Source: Oryzomicrobium sp.
Lineage (GTDB): Bacteria; Pseudomonadota; Gammaproteobacteria; Burkholderiales; Rhodocyclaceae
Length of the DNA: 64,000 bases
Assembly (NCBI RefSeq): GCF_021287045.1
Contig: NZ_JAJTBG010000015.1
Coordinates: 29,010-93,009, forward strand
Reading direction: 5' to 3'
In this document: positions 1-9,181 of the stretch, piece after piece
Position numbering within the stretch: position 1 is the first letter of the stretch
Layout of the letters: the number at the start of each line of letters is the position of its first letter
Notes under the pieces: model-generated
Told to the model about the DNA's origin: nothing
Seen by the model: the letters and a program-made list of their open reading frames with translations, nothing else
The model's database searches: none
Position numbers and translations under genes: made by a program

Positions 1-971
1 CCGGCCATGATTGCCATGATGCCGGCGTAGAAGGGGAATTGCAGGATGATGCCGGAGATGGTCTTGACCCCCTCGTTGAGGCGCGCCATGTAGGCGGCGG
101 GGGTGCCCAGCAGCAGGATGCCGACGAACAGGATCGTGAAGTTGATCATGTTCAGGTCCAGGTTGCCGCCCTTGCTGAAGTGCAGGCCGATGTAGCCCAG
201 GCCGAACAGGCCGATCAAGAGGCTGAGCAGGCGGCTGTTGTTGAGCTTGCTCGCCAGGGTGTTCTCGGCCAGCAGGCCGTCGCCGCTGCCCTCATGGCTT
301 TCCTGGGCCTTGTCGATGTCCGGATTGACCTCCACCACGGCGTCGCCGGCCTTGGGGTGCAGCCAGGCGTTGAGCAGGGGCAGGGTGACGATCACGGCCA
401 GGCTGGTGAGCAGCATGGGCAGGGTGAAGATGGTCTGGCTGAGGGGGATCAGGCCCATCTGCTTTTCCATCGGGTGGCCGGCGGTGGAGATCAGCACCGG
501 GATGCTGGCGGACAGGCCCAGGCCGTACAGGGTGAAGCCGCTGTAGGCCGAGGCGATGATCAGGGGGTAATGCACGCCCTTGACCTTGAGGGCCAGCTTC
601 TTGGCGACGATGCCGCCGATGACCAGGCCGAAGCCCCAGTTCAGGTAGCTGCCGATGCCCCCCACCAGGGTGGCGACGATGATGGCGGTGCGCGGGTTGT
701 GCACCTTGCCGACGATGCGGTTGAGCAGGCGGTCGGTGAGCGGAGCGGTGGCCAGCACATAGCCCATGGCCAGGATCACCGCCATCTGGGTGGTGAAGGC
801 GAGCAGGCTCCAGAAGCCCTTGCCCCAGGCGACGGTGAGGGCTTCCAGGCCCTGGCCCTCGATGGTCATGGCCATCACCGCGGTGAGCAGGGTGAGGCCG
901 ATGGCGAAGACGAAGGGGTCGGGCAGGTACTTGCGCATCAGCTCGGTGAAAAACGAGGCCAGCTTGTTCAT
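1..971 (-). CDS. atoE: Short-chain fatty acid / 2-oxo acid transporter, AtoE family (3' end outside window)
   Basis: Translation from the ATG at 971 (MNKLASFFTELMRKYLPDPF) gives a strongly hydrophobic protein with many membrane segments. Stretches such as LNWGFGLVIGGIVAKKL and SAYSGFTLYGLGLS are typical of the AtoE/TIGR00366 short-chain fatty acid permease family. About 323 codons are visible; the C-terminus lies beyond base 1. A GGAGA ribosome site precedes the ATG closely. The gene follows pcaF on the same strand after a 139-base gap holding a hairpin, so it may be the last gene of the pcaIJF transcript. Family members import acetoacetate or short fatty acids. Here the substrate could be 3-oxoadipate or a related acid, which is inference from context. 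Confidence 0.85.
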   Translation of the reverse strand, partial: MNKLASFFTELMRKYLPDPFVFAIGLTLLTAVMAMTIEGQGLEALTVAWGKGFWSLLAFTTQMAVILAMGYVLATAPLTDRLLNRIVGKVHNPRTAIIVATLVGGIGSYLNWGFGLVIGGIVAKKLALKVKGVHYPLIIASAYSGFTLYGLGLSASIPVLISTAGHPMEKQMGLIPLSQTIFTLPMLLTSLAVIVTLPLLNAWLHPKAGDAVVEVNPDIDKAQESHEGSGDGLLAENTLASKLNNSRLLSLLIGLFGLGYIGLHFSKGGNLDLNMINFTILFVGILLLGTPAAYMARLNEGVKTISGIILQFPFYAGIMAIMA

Positions 972-1022
972 ACAGTCTCCAATTTACTTTTAACTATCCA
1001 ACCCTAGGGGTGTGATTCCACG

Positions 1023-1042
1023 GCCGGGAATTGGCTCCCGGC
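1023..1042 (-). other. Hairpin between pcaF and the atoE-like gene
   Basis: GCCGGGA (1023-1029) pairs with TCCCGGC (1036-1042) around a 6-base loop. It has no T-rich tail on the minus strand, so it is not a clear terminator. It could reduce read-through or stabilise the upstream message. Confidence 0.35.
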
Positions 1043-1110
1043 GCCGGGAAATGCGTCACCTCTGATGGGTGCTTGGCTGAAAAAAACGGTGCGTGTTCGA
1101 TCGCTGGCGG

Positions 1111-2316
<1,206 letters not shown>

Positions 2317-2359
2317 AGGTCTCCTTGTCGTTGTTCTCTGGGGGCGGGGTGGGGAAGGG

Positions 2360-3004
2360 TCAGGCGCCGGCATCCACCAGGGGCACGGGCACCAGGGCCT
2401 GCAGGTCGGCGAAGCTCAGGCCGTCCACCCGCTCGCGCACCAGCAGCCCGTCGCGGGTGATGTCGATCACCGCCACGTCGGTGTACAGGCGGTTGACGCA
2501 GCCGATGCCGGTGAGGGGGTAGGTGCAGTGCTCGACCAGCTTGCTCTGCCCGGTCTTGGTCAGCAGTTCCATCATCACGAACACCTGCTTGGCGCCGATG
2601 GCCAGGTCCATGGCTCCGCCCACGGCGGGGATGGCGTCCGGAGCGCCGGTGTGCCAGTTGGCCAGGTCGCCCATGGCCGAGACCTGGAAGGCGCCGAGGA
2701 CGCAGATGTCCAGGTGGCCGCCGCGCATCATGGCGAAGGAGTCGCCGTGGTGGAAAAAGCAGCCGCCCCGAAGCAGGGTCACCGGCTCCTTGCCGGCGTT
2801 GATCAGCTCCGGGTCTTCCTGGCCGGGGGCCGGGGCCGGCCCCATGCCGAGCAGGCCGTTCTCGCTGTGCAGGAAGATGTCCCGGTCGGCGGGCAGGTAG
2901 TTGGCCACCTTGGTGGGCAGGCCGATGCCCAGGTTGACGTAGGCCCCTTCGGGAATGTCGCGGGCCACCCGGGCGGCCATTTCGTTGCGGTTGAGTCGAT
3001 TCAT
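2360..3004 (-). CDS. pcaJ: 3-oxoadipate CoA-transferase subunit B PcaJ
   Basis: A 214-residue beta subunit of a class I CoA-transferase. The catalytic glutamate is Glu48 in the conserved SENGLLGMG motif. LRGGCFFHHGDSFAMMRGGHLD and LTKTGQSKLVEHCTYPLTG are characteristic blocks of PcaJ/CatJ-type subunits. With PcaI it transfers CoA from succinyl-CoA to 3-oxoadipate. The start is 14 bases past the pcaI stop, so the two subunits are probably translated together. AtoA (acetoacetate transferase) is the closest alternative, but the neighbouring PcaF-type thiolase and PcaR-like operators favour 3-oxoadipate. Confidence 0.92.
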   Translation of the reverse strand: MNRLNRNEMAARVARDIPEGAYVNLGIGLPTKVANYLPADRDIFLHSENGLLGMGPAPAPGQEDPELINAGKEPVTLLRGGCFFHHGDSFAMMRGGHLDICVLGAFQVSAMGDLANWHTGAPDAIPAVGGAMDLAIGAKQVFVMMELLTKTGQSKLVEHCTYPLTGIGCVNRLYTDVAVIDITRDGLLVRERVDGLSFADLQALVPVPLVDAGA

Positions 3005-3018
3005 GGCGTGGCTCCGGG

Positions 3019-3693
3019 TCAGCAGGCGGCGGTGGCGGTGGCCACTACGCGCTGGACGAAGATGCCCGGGGTGATCACGCCTTCCGGGTCCAGGTCGCCC
3101 AGCTCGGCCAGTTCGTCGACCTGGGCGATGGTGCAGGCCGCCGCGGTGGCCATGATCGGGCCGAAGTTGCGGGCCGCCTTGCGGTACACCAGGTTGCCCC
3201 AGCGGTCGCCGCGGTGGGCCTTGATCAGGGCGAAGTCGGCGCGGATCGGGTACTCCAGCACGTAGTTGCGCTCGCCGATGCGGCGGGTTTCCTTGCCCTC
3301 GGCGAGCAGGGTGCCGTAGCCGGTGGGGGTGAAGATGGCGCCCAGGCCGGCGCCGGCGGCCTGGATGCGGGCCGCCAGGTTGCCCTGGGGCACCAGTTCC
3401 AGCTCGATCTCGCCGGCTTGGTAGAGGGCGTCGAACACCTGGGAATCGGCCTGGCGGGGGAAGGAGCAGATGATCTTTTTCACCCGCTTGGCCTTGAGCA
3501 GGGCGGCCAGGCCGGTTTCGCCGTTGCCGGCGTTGTTGTTGACGATGGTCAGGTCGCGGGCGCCCTGGGCGATCAGGGCGTCGATCAGGTGGTTCGGCAT
3601 CCCGGCCGTACCGAAGCCGCCGATCATGACGGTGGCGCCGTCATGGATGCCGGCCACGGCCGCATCCAGGGATGAAACGATCTTGTCGATCAT
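3019..3693 (-). CDS. pcaI: 3-oxoadipate CoA-transferase subunit A PcaI
   Basis: A 224-residue alpha subunit of the 3-oxoadipate:succinyl-CoA transferase. VMIGGFGTAGMPNHLIDAL near the N-terminus is the CoA-binding glycine motif, and FSPRQ-like ICSFPRQADSQVFD and FTPTGYGTLLAEGKETR are conserved subunit A blocks. The ATG at 3693 (MIDKIVSSLDAAV) is chosen because homologues begin there; the frame stays open to about 3801, across the operator region, but that extension is not protein-like. It is the first gene of the pcaIJF operon, divergent from the PcaR-like regulator. Confidence 0.92.
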   Translation of the reverse strand: MIDKIVSSLDAAVAGIHDGATVMIGGFGTAGMPNHLIDALIAQGARDLTIVNNNAGNGETGLAALLKAKRVKKIICSFPRQADSQVFDALYQAGEIELELVPQGNLAARIQAAGAGLGAIFTPTGYGTLLAEGKETRRIGERNYVLEYPIRADFALIKAHRGDRWGNLVYRKAARNFGPIMATAAACTIAQVDELAELGDLDPEGVITPGIFVQRVVATATAAC

Positions 3694-3752
3694 GGTCTCG
3701 CTTGCTGGTTCTCCCCTGCGGGGAGACCTCCTATGGGTGATGAAGGACGAAC

Positions 3753-3801
3753 GTGCGACGATCTTTTGTGCGATAACCGCACGTAGATTCGTATTTCGCA
3801 C
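3753..3801. promoter_or_regulatory. Operator cluster proximal to pcaI (three PcaR/PcaU-like half or full sites)
   Basis: Three related sequences lie in a row: GTGCGACGAT (3753-3762), GTGCGATAACCGCAC (3768-3782, nearly palindromic) and, on the minus strand, GTGCGAAATACGAAT (3787-3801). They resemble the GTTCGATAATCGCAC box known for PcaR of Pseudomonas. Arrays of three ten-base elements are also known for PcaU/PobR-type IclR regulators. They lie 60-108 bases upstream of the pcaI start, where activator or operator binding is expected. Confidence 0.6.
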
Positions 3802-3833
3802 AAAGTCTAGGAGGGCGAATGCGGCAGCGTCAA

Positions 3834-3867
3834 CGGCGATAATCGAAATATTGTTCGATTATCGAAC
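3834..3867. promoter_or_regulatory. Central PcaR-like operators
   Basis: CGGCGATAATCGAAA (3834-3848) and the almost perfect palindrome GTTCGATTATCGAAC (3853-3867) lie in the middle of the pcaI-pcaR divergent region. Their 19-base start-to-start spacing is close to two helical turns. The second site differs from the Pseudomonas PcaR box at only two positions. Confidence 0.65.
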
Positions 3868-3954
3868 TAACGAAATCGATGCACTGCACCATGGGCCATG
3901 GGCTTTGGAGCCTGGAATCAGGGGGAAGGGAGGTGCACGGCACTGCGCGGGCGT

Positions 3955-3988
3955 GCGCGATAATCGTTGGCTTGTGCGATATTCGGAT
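3955..3988. promoter_or_regulatory. PcaR-like operators proximal to the regulator gene
   Basis: GCGCGATAATCGTTG (3955-3969) and GTGCGATATTCGGAT (3974-3988) again start 19 bases apart, the same spacing as the central pair. They sit about 100-130 bases before the regulator start at 4086, suggesting autoregulation. Confidence 0.6.
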
Positions 3989-4085
3989 AGTTGGTTATGC
4001 TGATCGCTTGATGGCTGCTCCGGGCGCCCGCCGGCTTCCGGCGCCGAAACCCGGGCGGCCGCGCGAGCTACTGGAACCGAGCCCC

Positions 4086-4934
4086 ATGCACAACACTCCC
4101 CCCGCCTCCGACGACCTGCCCGACGCCGCCGGCGACGAGGCTGCCGCCACGCCGGCCGACGACATCTCGGCCCAGGCCGGCGATCCCAACTTCATGGCGT
4201 CCCTGGCCCGGGGGCTGGCAGTGATCGAGGCCTTCTCGCCGCAGCGGCGGCAGATGTCGATCTCCCAGATCAGCCAGAAGACCGGCATTCCTCGGGCTGC
4301 CGTGCGCCGCTGCCTGTACACCCTGGCCAAGCTCGGCTTCGTCAGCGCCGAGGACGGGCGCAACTTCGCCCTGCGCCCGCGCATCCTGTCCCTGGGCCAT
4401 GCCTACTTGGCCTCTACCCCCCTGGCCAAGGCGGCCCAGCCGGTGCTGCGCGACGTCAGCAACCGGCTGCATGAGTCCAGCTCCATCGCCATCCTGGACG
4501 GGGACGAGATCCTCTACATCGCCCGGGCGTCCACCTCCCGGATCATGACCATCGACCTGGACATCGGCAGCCGCCTGCCGGCGGTCTATACCTCCATGGG
4601 CCGGGTACTGCTCGCCCACCTGCCCGAGGACGAGCGCGAAGCCTGCCTGGGCCGGGCCAAGCTGATCCAGTACACCGCCCACACCCTGATGACCGTGGAG
4701 GCCCTGCGTGCCGAGCTGGCTCGGGTGCGGGCCCAGGGCTACGCCGTCATCGACCAGGAACTGGAACTCGGCCTGCGCTCCATCGCCGTGCCGATCGCCG
4801 CGCCGGACGGCAAGGTGGTGGCGGCCATCAACGTGGGCCTCCAGGCGGCCCGGGTGTCGGTGGCGGAAATGGAGGCGCACATCCTGCCGGTGCTGCGCGA
4901 TGCGGCCGCCGAGTTGGCCCTCTTGCTGGCCTGA
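4086..4934 (+). CDS. pcaR: IclR-family regulator of the pca operon (PcaR-like)
   Basis: A 282-residue IclR-family protein. The N-terminal winged helix-turn-helix runs roughly over residues 40-100 (FMASLARGLAVIEAF, then ISQKTGIPRAAVRRCLYTL). The C-terminal effector domain (SSIAILDGDEILYIARAS, GSRLPAVYTSMGRVLLA) matches the PcaR/PcaU/PobR subgroup. These proteins bind beta-ketoadipate or a related aromatic intermediate and activate pca genes. Start at 4086 gives the usual family length; an in-frame ATG at 4011 would add a Pro/Arg-rich leader and cannot be excluded. Divergent to pcaIJF, with seven operator-like sites between. Confidence 0.88.
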   Translation: MHNTPPASDDLPDAAGDEAAATPADDISAQAGDPNFMASLARGLAVIEAFSPQRRQMSISQISQKTGIPRAAVRRCLYTLAKLGFVSAEDGRNFALRPRILSLGHAYLASTPLAKAAQPVLRDVSNRLHESSSIAILDGDEILYIARASTSRIMTIDLDIGSRLPAVYTSMGRVLLAHLPEDEREACLGRAKLIQYTAHTLMTVEALRAELARVRAQGYAVIDQELELGLRSIAVPIAAPDGKVVAAINVGLQAARVSVAEMEAHILPVLRDAAAELALLLA

Positions 4935-4964
4935 CAAGCACCCCGGCCTGGCGGCACGCACCAA

Positions 4965-4998
4965 GCAAAAGCGCCGGGGATTTCCCCGGCGCTTTTGC
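4965..4998. terminator. Bidirectional rho-independent terminator
   Basis: A 15-bp perfect stem (4965-4979 with 4984-4998) closes a 4-base ATTT loop. The stem carries an A run on its left arm and a T run on its right, so it can act in both directions. It separates the convergent ends of the pcaR-like gene and the ABM-domain gene. Confidence 0.85.
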
Positions 4999-5031
4999 GT
5001 TGTGGCGGCGCCGACAGCGCGCACGGGCGGA

Positions 5032-5334
5032 TCAGTCGGCCAGCCCGGCGGCGGCCAGCAGGTCGCCCTGGACGAGCCGGGGCGGAACGGCGAGCAGGGT
5101 CTCGAAGCGGGCCAGGGCCGCCTGGAGCGGCGGCGAGGCCAGGTGGGCGGAACAGGCCGCGTCGTCCCGGTACAGCTCGTAGACGATGAAGCCGTGGGGC
5201 ACGTCGCGGCGGCGGTGCACCGCGTAGGTCCGGTTGCCCGGCTCCTGGGCGGTGCTGCGCACCAGGTCGCGCAGGATGGCTTCGACGGCGGCATCGCTGT
5301 CGGGGCGGGCGGTCAGTTCGGCGAGCAGCAACAT
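5032..5334 (-). CDS. ABM-domain (putative quinol/antibiotic-biosynthesis) monooxygenase
   Basis: A 100-residue single-domain protein of the antibiotic biosynthesis monooxygenase (ABM/YgiN) fold: MLLLAELTARPDS at the first strand, EPGNRTYAVHRR in the middle, FIVYELYRDDAACSAHLASP at the dimer strand and helix. Family members are small cofactor-free ferredoxin-like dimers that oxidise quinols or aromatic compounds, or simply protect against reactive quinones. It lies 9 bases after the AraC-type regulator gene, so the two are probably cotranscribed. The substrate is unknown. Confidence 0.82.
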   Translation of the reverse strand: MLLLAELTARPDSDAAVEAILRDLVRSTAQEPGNRTYAVHRRRDVPHGFIVYELYRDDAACSAHLASPPLQAALARFETLLAVPPRLVQGDLLAAAGLAD

Positions 5335-5343
5335 GGGGGCTCC

Positions 5344-6348
5344 TTAGCGTGAGGTGGGGGAAGGAGTTGTCAGGATGCCCGCCGACGAGCCGGGCGGATT
5401 GTAGAAATGCGTCCTCCCGGCCAGCAGCGCCCGGTACTGGCCCGGCGTCAGGCGGGCCAGGGCGCGGAAGTCGCGGATGCAGTGGGCCTGGTCGTAGTAG
5501 CCCAGGGCCAGGGCCGTATCGGTGAGGGAGGCGTCGGGTGCCAGGGCCAAGCGGCGGGCGGTCTTTTGCAGCCGCACCAGACGCTTCCAGGCCACCGGGG
5601 CGAGGCCGGTTAGGGCGCCGACGCGCCGCTCCAGCTGGCGCCGCCCCAGGCCCAGGCTAGCGGCCAGGCGGTCGATGCCGGCGTCGGCCATGTCTCCATC
5701 CGGGGTCACGTCTATCGCGGACTTCCCGTTTCTTCCAGCCGCATCGCCAGCCCATGGCGCCCCGGCCGGAGACTGGCGGTAGAGCCGGTCCACGGCGGCT
5801 TCGGCCAGGGCGTCGGGGGCCTCGGGGCGCAGCCGGGCGCCCAGGAAGGCGTGCAGCAGGGCGGCCCGGGCGGGCAGGGAAGGGGTCTCGGCGAGCCGCG
5901 CCGCCAGCACCGCGCCGGCCGGCCCCCAGAGGTCCCGGGGCGTCAGCGGCGCATCGGCCAGTTCGGCGCCGGGGATGGGGGTGAAGCGGTGGATCATGCC
6001 GGCGCGAAAGCGCACGGCGATGAAATCGACCCGGGGCGCCGGCAGCAGGTGCAGGACGCGGCGGCGCAGGGCCAGCAGGTGGGCGTCGGGCAAGGCCTGA
6101 GCCGGGGGCGGGATTTCCTCCCGGGCATTGCGGGCCTCCCCATTTGCCGCTGCGGAGGCCAGGGCTTGGAAGGGGGCTTCCCGGTGGAAATAAATCTCGG
6201 CACCGGTGCCCGGTAGCAGCAGGGGCAGGGGAATGGACGCCTGGCCCGGATTCCGTGCCGACGCAGGAAACTCCGGCGATTGCCAACCCCAGAAGCGGTC
6301 GATGAAGGGCCGCAATTGCAAGGCGGGGCGTAGGTGGAAGATGCGCAT
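5344..6348 (-). CDS. AraC-family transcriptional regulator
   Basis: A 334-residue protein. The C-terminal third carries a two-motif AraC DNA-binding domain: AASLGLGRRQLERRVGALTG (first helix-turn-helix) and TDTALALGYYDQAHCIRDFRAL followed by LTPGQYRA (second). The N-terminal part, with LRPFIDRFWGWQ and RFRAGMIHRF, resembles the DUF6597-type sensor domain often fused to AraC proteins. A Gly/Asp-rich linker near residues 195-225 is unusually long. It is upstream of and probably regulates or is coexpressed with the ABM monooxygenase. The inducer is unknown. Confidence 0.85.
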   Translation of the reverse strand: MRIFHLRPALQLRPFIDRFWGWQSPEFPASARNPGQASIPLPLLLPGTGAEIYFHREAPFQALASAAANGEARNAREEIPPPAQALPDAHLLALRRRVLHLLPAPRVDFIAVRFRAGMIHRFTPIPGAELADAPLTPRDLWGPAGAVLAARLAETPSLPARAALLHAFLGARLRPEAPDALAEAAVDRLYRQSPAGAPWAGDAAGRNGKSAIDVTPDGDMADAGIDRLAASLGLGRRQLERRVGALTGLAPVAWKRLVRLQKTARRLALAPDASLTDTALALGYYDQAHCIRDFRALARLTPGQYRALLAGRTHFYNPPGSSAGILTTPSPTSR

Positions 6349-6555
6349 CGGACGTTGCGAGTCAGGGGGCGGCAGACACTGGCGAGGTCACAGTCCCCAC
6401 AGGATGAGAGTGCCGGTACCGGTCAAGCCAGAAGAGCAGGGGAGTCCATGTTGTTTTTTCATCATGGATGAAGACCAGGGGGGAGCAACGGCTCGGGCGG
6501 CTGACTCGCGCTGGGCATGGCCGATCCTATGAATGATGGCCGTTGCTGCTGGCGT

Positions 6556-8076
6556 TTAGAGGCCAAAATCCGGCAAGTCCGTTTCGGTGGGGATTTTGAC
6601 GAGGCATTTCGTCTTGTCCTGGTCGGGATAGCGTTTGATTATCTTGGTGACTATCCCCGTCTTGCCATCACCGAGTTTGACTTTGGCGCCTGGAATCGGA
6701 GATCCCTTCACCGTCATTTCCGTGTCCTCGACGTCGGAGAGAAATGGTGTCGGCGGCGGGCTCATGTAGCCCGGGTAGTCATGCCGCTTGGCATCGGTGA
6801 AGTCCTTGCCTGGCTTGTGGATGCTGGGTGTGGGATAGGGGTTGTACCTTGCAGCCGTTCTGCCCATGGTGCTCTGGTAGGCCTGTTGTCCGACATTCTT
6901 GGGACGCACCTTGTTGGTGTCGCGGTAGTTGGTGGTGCCAGTGTTGTCTGTGCTCAGGTCGTCATAGCCCGTGGGGGTCGATCTACGGTAAAAGATGGTG
7001 CTGGGGTAAGCGATTCCCATGGCGCCAACGCTGATGTCATGGTTGATCTGAGTGAATGGAAGATCGGATTTGATCGCAGCGTTCTCGATCTGGTTATATC
7101 TCCAACTCGATGTTCCGCCGTTACTCTGGGTGGAGTCGCTTTCGGCCGTGTATGTCCGAGGGTCGGTATCCATCGTGGATTCGTCATCGTCGGTACTTAT
7201 CTGGTTTTGTGCCAGTGCGAATGCATGGCCCCTGACTTGGCCTGGGACCGTTGGCAGGCCTCCATAGGTCGCTTCCGATCGTTTGATCGGTTTCTTATAT
7301 TTCTTCTTTTTCGTGGGCTGGATGTGCATGCCGAGATTCAGCCCGCCCTGGTTCATGATCAATGACGGCGCGTCGGGATTGCCGAAGGTCAGCGGGATCG
7401 TGTCTGTCGTCGGCGGATTGAACTGATGTTGATAGAGAAAATAGGAATTCCCCGAGCCTACAGGCATCTTTGCCCAATAGTGGTCCTTTCCGGAAGGCGG
7501 CATCATCTTTTCGTCGATGTTGTGAGCGCCCGGCGCCGTTTCTGAAATCTGCTGACTGCTTGGTTGGTAGAGCGTGGCGAAGCGGACGTCCTGGGCAAAC
7601 TCATGCCCCTGTTTGAGTTTGGCGGAGGATATTTTTTTCTCGGTCGGCGCTTGAATTCCGCTGGATGACTGTTGCCCGGTGGCAGCCTTGAGGTATTGGA
7701 GCAGGTGGTTGTCGTCGTTGAAGGAATAGATCGTACTGCGGTCGTCGTTGAGTCTTTTGAATTCGGCTTCCAGCCCTTCTTTCTGCAGATATTCCGTGAT
7801 TTCCTTCGTCATGTTGACGGTACGTGGAATGGGCCTATCGCCGACCTTGATCGCACGCTGAACCACGGAGTGGGCCCCTCCGCCAGTATTTCCGGGCGCA
7901 TTTTCATGGCTGTCCGCGAGGGCCTGCAACTGGGTGAGCGCCGAAACGATCCGACTCTTATCCGCGGCGCGCTGATAAACCCCCTGGGCTGGTGCGTCGC
8001 TACTCGTGCCGAGACGGCTGGCTGGCGGTTGTTGATCCGTGAATGAGGGTCTTTTTGCCAGGCGTGCCGTTGTCAT
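6556..8076 (-). CDS. Orphan effector-like protein with an injection-cargo-type N-terminal region
   Basis: A 506-residue protein of no recognised enzyme family, in DNA of visibly lower G+C than its neighbours. Residues about 30-80 contain VYQRAADKSRIVSALTQLQ, ALADSHEN and VVQRAIKVGD. The YQ-x-A-D / LQALAD / VQR pattern recurs in large polymorphic toxins and cargo proteins linked to extracellular contractile injection systems. The middle carries RGHAFALAQNQIS, then a polar linker and SWRYNQIENAAIK, loosely like a beta-beta-alpha nuclease (GH, N, W-x-x-x-x-E). The C-terminus (GAKVKLGDGKTGIVTKI) looks like a KOW/SH3-like strand. Start at 8076 follows GAGGAG; the frame extends to 8292 without a ribosome site. 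No injection-system or immunity gene is adjacent. Function is inference. Confidence 0.6.
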   Translation of the reverse strand: MTTARLAKRPSFTDQQPPASRLGTSSDAPAQGVYQRAADKSRIVSALTQLQALADSHENAPGNTGGGAHSVVQRAIKVGDRPIPRTVNMTKEITEYLQKEGLEAEFKRLNDDRSTIYSFNDDNHLLQYLKAATGQQSSSGIQAPTEKKISSAKLKQGHEFAQDVRFATLYQPSSQQISETAPGAHNIDEKMMPPSGKDHYWAKMPVGSGNSYFLYQHQFNPPTTDTIPLTFGNPDAPSLIMNQGGLNLGMHIQPTKKKKYKKPIKRSEATYGGLPTVPGQVRGHAFALAQNQISTDDDESTMDTDPRTYTAESDSTQSNGGTSSWRYNQIENAAIKSDLPFTQINHDISVGAMGIAYPSTIFYRRSTPTGYDDLSTDNTGTTNYRDTNKVRPKNVGQQAYQSTMGRTAARYNPYPTPSIHKPGKDFTDAKRHDYPGYMSPPPTPFLSDVEDTEMTVKGSPIPGAKVKLGDGKTGIVTKIIKRYPDQDKTKCLVKIPTETDLPDFGL

Positions 8077-8378
8077 CGGGAGGCTCCTCGATTCGGCGTC
8101 GGAACACGCCAGGTCAGGGGAGACCAAACGTCCATGCTTTTTTCGCCTTGCGGGTGTTGAATCGCCTGGAGCCGCCGGTGTGGCTGGGGCATAGCCAATT
8201 CGTAAGGTAGGTATTTCATTGTGTATATGCGGTACTGGATAAGAACCATTCTCGATGACAACAAGATTATCCCGACCATGGGAACGCAGCAAGAAAGGGT
8301 AACTTCAAGCCTCGCGCCAATCCCGCCGGATCGTTGTCCGTGCCTTCTGGATATGAATGGGGAATCAACCGCGCCAGC

Positions 8379-8409
8379 CTTATGTGACAGTACTTATGTG
8401 ACGGTACTG
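8379..8409. repeat. Tandem 14-base repeat with embedded inverted repeat
   Basis: CTTATGTGACAGTA (8379-8392) is followed immediately by CTTATGTGACGGTA (8393-8406). CAGTAC (8388-8393) and GTACTG (8404-8409) form a perfect inverted repeat around the second copy. It may be a regulator site or the scar of a mobile element end. Confidence 0.6.
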
Positions 8410-8440
8410 AATTGGTGCTTCGGCGCCGTGCGGTGGCAAC

Positions 8441-8463
8441 AAAAATCCCGCCGAAGCGGGATT
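8441..8463 (-). terminator. Rho-independent terminator
   Basis: AATCCCGC (8444-8451) pairs with GCGGGATT (8456-8463) across a CGAA loop. On the minus strand the stem is followed by a run of five T, correct for the gene ending at 8504. Confidence 0.8.
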
Positions 8464-8503
8464 GGGGGGATTGGGGGCAAAAGAGCCAGGAGGCTCGCTT
8501 CGG

Positions 8504-9181
8504 TCAGGGATGGTAGTTCGTACCGTAGGGGTTGCCGCCCACATCCACGCCGCCGGCCATGGGCAGGCCCGAGGCCGGGTTGATGCCGGGGGCTCCGTAG
8601 GGATTGCCCCTGGCGTCGACGCCTCCCGGGTCGCCGGTCATCGGCAGGCCGGTGGTGGGATTGATGGCGGGCGCATCGAGATAGACCGGGTTGTTGCCGC
8701 TGGCGATGACCAGGGTGCGCCGGGTCCGGGACCGGATCAGGTCGACGAAATACCAGACGAGGCCGATGGCGAAGCCGGCGATGGCGCCCAGAAGGCCCCA
8801 GGCGGCGAACGCGTTGTCGAACACGTAGCCGGCGATGCCGGCGGCCAGGCCCAGGGCGATGCTGAGGCCCAGGGTGTATTGCAGGGAGGTGAAGAACAGG
8901 ATCACTCCGGCGATGCCGGCGACCCACAGGCCGACCTTTTTGGCGCGGCTCCAGGCGTCGTTCGATTCCGCCCCGGCGGCCTTGGCGCTGTTCTGGACCG
9001 CGTTCTTCCGGTCGCCCTGGGCGGTGGCGGCGTTCTTTTTCGCGGCTTCCTTCGGCTTGGCCGTTTTCCGGGTTTCCGACGCAGCGGGGCGTCCGGACGA
9101 GTCGTCGTCGGCGGCAACGACGCCGCTGCACGAGAACAAGGCGATGAACAGGAGGCCGATGATCTTTTGACAGAGCGTCAT
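8504..9181 (-). CDS. Exported/membrane protein with C-terminal NPYG repeats, function unknown
   Basis: A 225-residue protein. Residues 1-23 form a signal peptide (IIGLLFIALFSCSGVVA). A Lys/Ala-rich, probably disordered linker covers about residues 30-75. Three hydrophobic segments follow (VGLWVAGIAGVILFF, LGLSIALGLAAGIAGYV, WGLLGAIAGFAIGLVWYFV). The C-terminal 50 residues hold two near-repeats built on INP..GLPM.G..GVD..GNPYG. The family is not recognised. The repeats could form an extracytoplasmic or cytosolic binding tail. It appears monocistronic with its own terminator. Confidence 0.72.
   Translation of the reverse strand: MTLCQKIIGLLFIALFSCSGVVAADDDSSGRPAASETRKTAKPKEAAKKNAATAQGDRKNAVQNSAKAAGAESNDAWSRAKKVGLWVAGIAGVILFFTSLQYTLGLSIALGLAAGIAGYVFDNAFAAWGLLGAIAGFAIGLVWYFVDLIRSRTRRTLVIASGNNPVYLDAPAINPTTGLPMTGDPGGVDARGNPYGAPGINPASGLPMAGGVDVGGNPYGTNYHP

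Larger units (their letters stand above)
8077..8503. other. Gene-free spacer upstream of the effector-like gene
   Basis: No convincing coding frame was found. It contains the leader and presumed promoter of the effector-like gene, a 14-base tandem duplication (8379-8406) and a terminator (8441-8463) serving the gene to the right. Confidence 0.5.

Noticed and set aside
39-1007. Long plus-strand reading frame over the atoE region
   Set aside because: Antisense to the transporter; its protein is a Gln/Gly/Asp-rich low-complexity chain typical of the opposite strand of GC-rich genes.
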